From Flavobacteriales bacterium (GTDB lineage Bacteria > Bacteroidota > Bacteroidia > DT-38), in the NCBI GenBank assembly GCA_013214975.1, contig JABSPR010000233.1, positions 1 through 6,191 on the forward strand: a DNA stretch of 6,191 nucleotides. The letters run 5' to 3'. This document shows, in pieces, positions 5,772-6,191 of this stretch. A model generated the notes under the pieces. That model was not told the origin of the DNA. It saw nothing but the letters and a program-made list of their open reading frames with translations, and searched no databases. A program made the translations under genes and the position numbers. Within the stretch, counting starts at the first letter, position 1. Every line of letters starts with the position of its first letter.

Positions 5772-6191
5772 ATGATCATATTTAAAGATAAAAACATAGA
5801 GGCATATAAAAGCTACGAGAAATCTGGCATTATAAATAATTTAGGAATTGAGCTTATAAGCGCCGAAAACGATTCTCTTACCGGCAAAATGCCTGTTGAT
5901 GATAGAACAAAACAACCTTTTGGGATTCTACATGGAGGAGCTTCTATTGTTCTAGCAGAGACACTTGGCAGTATTGCTTCTGGCTTATTAATCGATTTAA
6001 ATAATTACCACGCCGTTGGGCTGGAAGTTAACGGAAACCATATAAGGCCTGTGGATTCTGGCTATGTTTATGGTAAAGCAAAAGCTATTCATATTGGAAA
6101 GAAAACGCATATTTGGGAAATTCGAATAACCAACGATGAAGGCAAACTTGTATGCATATCGAGACTCACAACAGCCATAATAAAAAAATAA
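5772..6191 (+). CDS. menI: Hotdog-fold acyl-CoA thioesterase of the YdiI/MenI type, probable DHNA-CoA hydrolase
   Basis: From the ATG at 5772 the protein is 139 residues, the usual length of single-domain hotdog thioesterases. An in-frame TTG at 5739 would add 11 unlikely residues and lies upstream of the -7 element. The core KQPFGILHGGASIVLAET (47-64) is the signature of the YdiI/MenI-EntH group: Q48, H54 and the catalytic acid E63 fall at the same numbers as in E. coli YdiI from memory. AVGLEVNGNHIRPV (81-94) and THIWEIRI (112-119) are also family-typical. These enzymes hydrolyse aryl- or acyl-CoA thioesters in the cytoplasm as homotetramers. In Bacteroidota, which use menaquinone, the likeliest substrate is 1,4-dihydroxy-2-naphthoyl-CoA; in related genomes such a gene often precedes isochorismate synthase and other men genes, which here would lie just beyond the window. 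Substrate choice cannot be proved from sequence. It is divergent from htpG, and its TAA stop is the last codon of the window. Confidence 0.88.
   Translation: MIIFKDKNIEAYKSYEKSGIINNLGIELISAENDSLTGKMPVDDRTKQPFGILHGGASIVLAETLGSIASGLLIDLNNYHAVGLEVNGNHIRPVDSGYVYGKAKAIHIGKKTHIWEIRITNDEGKLVCISRLTTAIIKK

Overview
The window looks like ordinary chromosome from a member of the Bacteroidota, most likely of the Flavobacteriales or a related marine/aquatic lineage. The evidence is the AT-rich sequence, the lack of Shine-Dalgarno sites before the genes, several matches to the Bacteroidota -7 promoter element TAnnTTTG, an SPII lipoprotein of the 'lipocalin-like' kind common in this phylum, and an HtpG whose motifs look like the Bacteroidota version. 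Genus and species cannot be read from this stretch.

Layout, left to right. Positions 1-346 hold the N-terminal half of a DUF3050 protein on the minus strand, cut by the window edge. A strong hairpin terminator at 492-523 (minus) closes the next minus-strand gene, a very acidic lipoprotein at 546-1421. Upstream of it, also on the minus strand, is a DjlA-like protein at 1564-2298 (glycine-rich N-terminal segment, TerB-like domain, C-terminal J domain). A divergent intergenic region (2299-2532) separates it from a plus-strand gene at 2533-3735 for an exported protein with degenerate YD/RHS-type repeats. That gene converges, with only 11 bases between stop codons, on htpG (bacterial Hsp90) at 3747-5633 on the minus strand. 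A second divergent region (5634-5771) carries promoters for htpG and for a plus-strand hotdog-fold acyl-CoA thioesterase of the YdiI/MenI type (5772-6191), whose stop codon is the last codon of the window.

The genes are mostly single transcription units with their own promoters rather than one operon. Two belong to the protein-folding network: the J-domain protein is a probable DnaK co-chaperone and HtpG is a chaperone that takes clients from DnaK. Their presence here may be coincidental, because an unrelated gene lies between them. The thioesterase probably serves menaquinone synthesis (DHNA-CoA hydrolysis). The lipoprotein, the YD-repeat protein and the DUF3050 protein have no assigned function.

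I saw no rRNA, tRNA, CRISPR array, transposase, integrase, attachment site or phage gene, and no sign of a new multi-gene system. The points most worth a second look are the acidic lipoprotein with DxDxD clusters, the small YD-repeat exported protein, the possible metal-binding site of the DUF3050 protein, and the repeated TGACA motif in the htpG promoter region.
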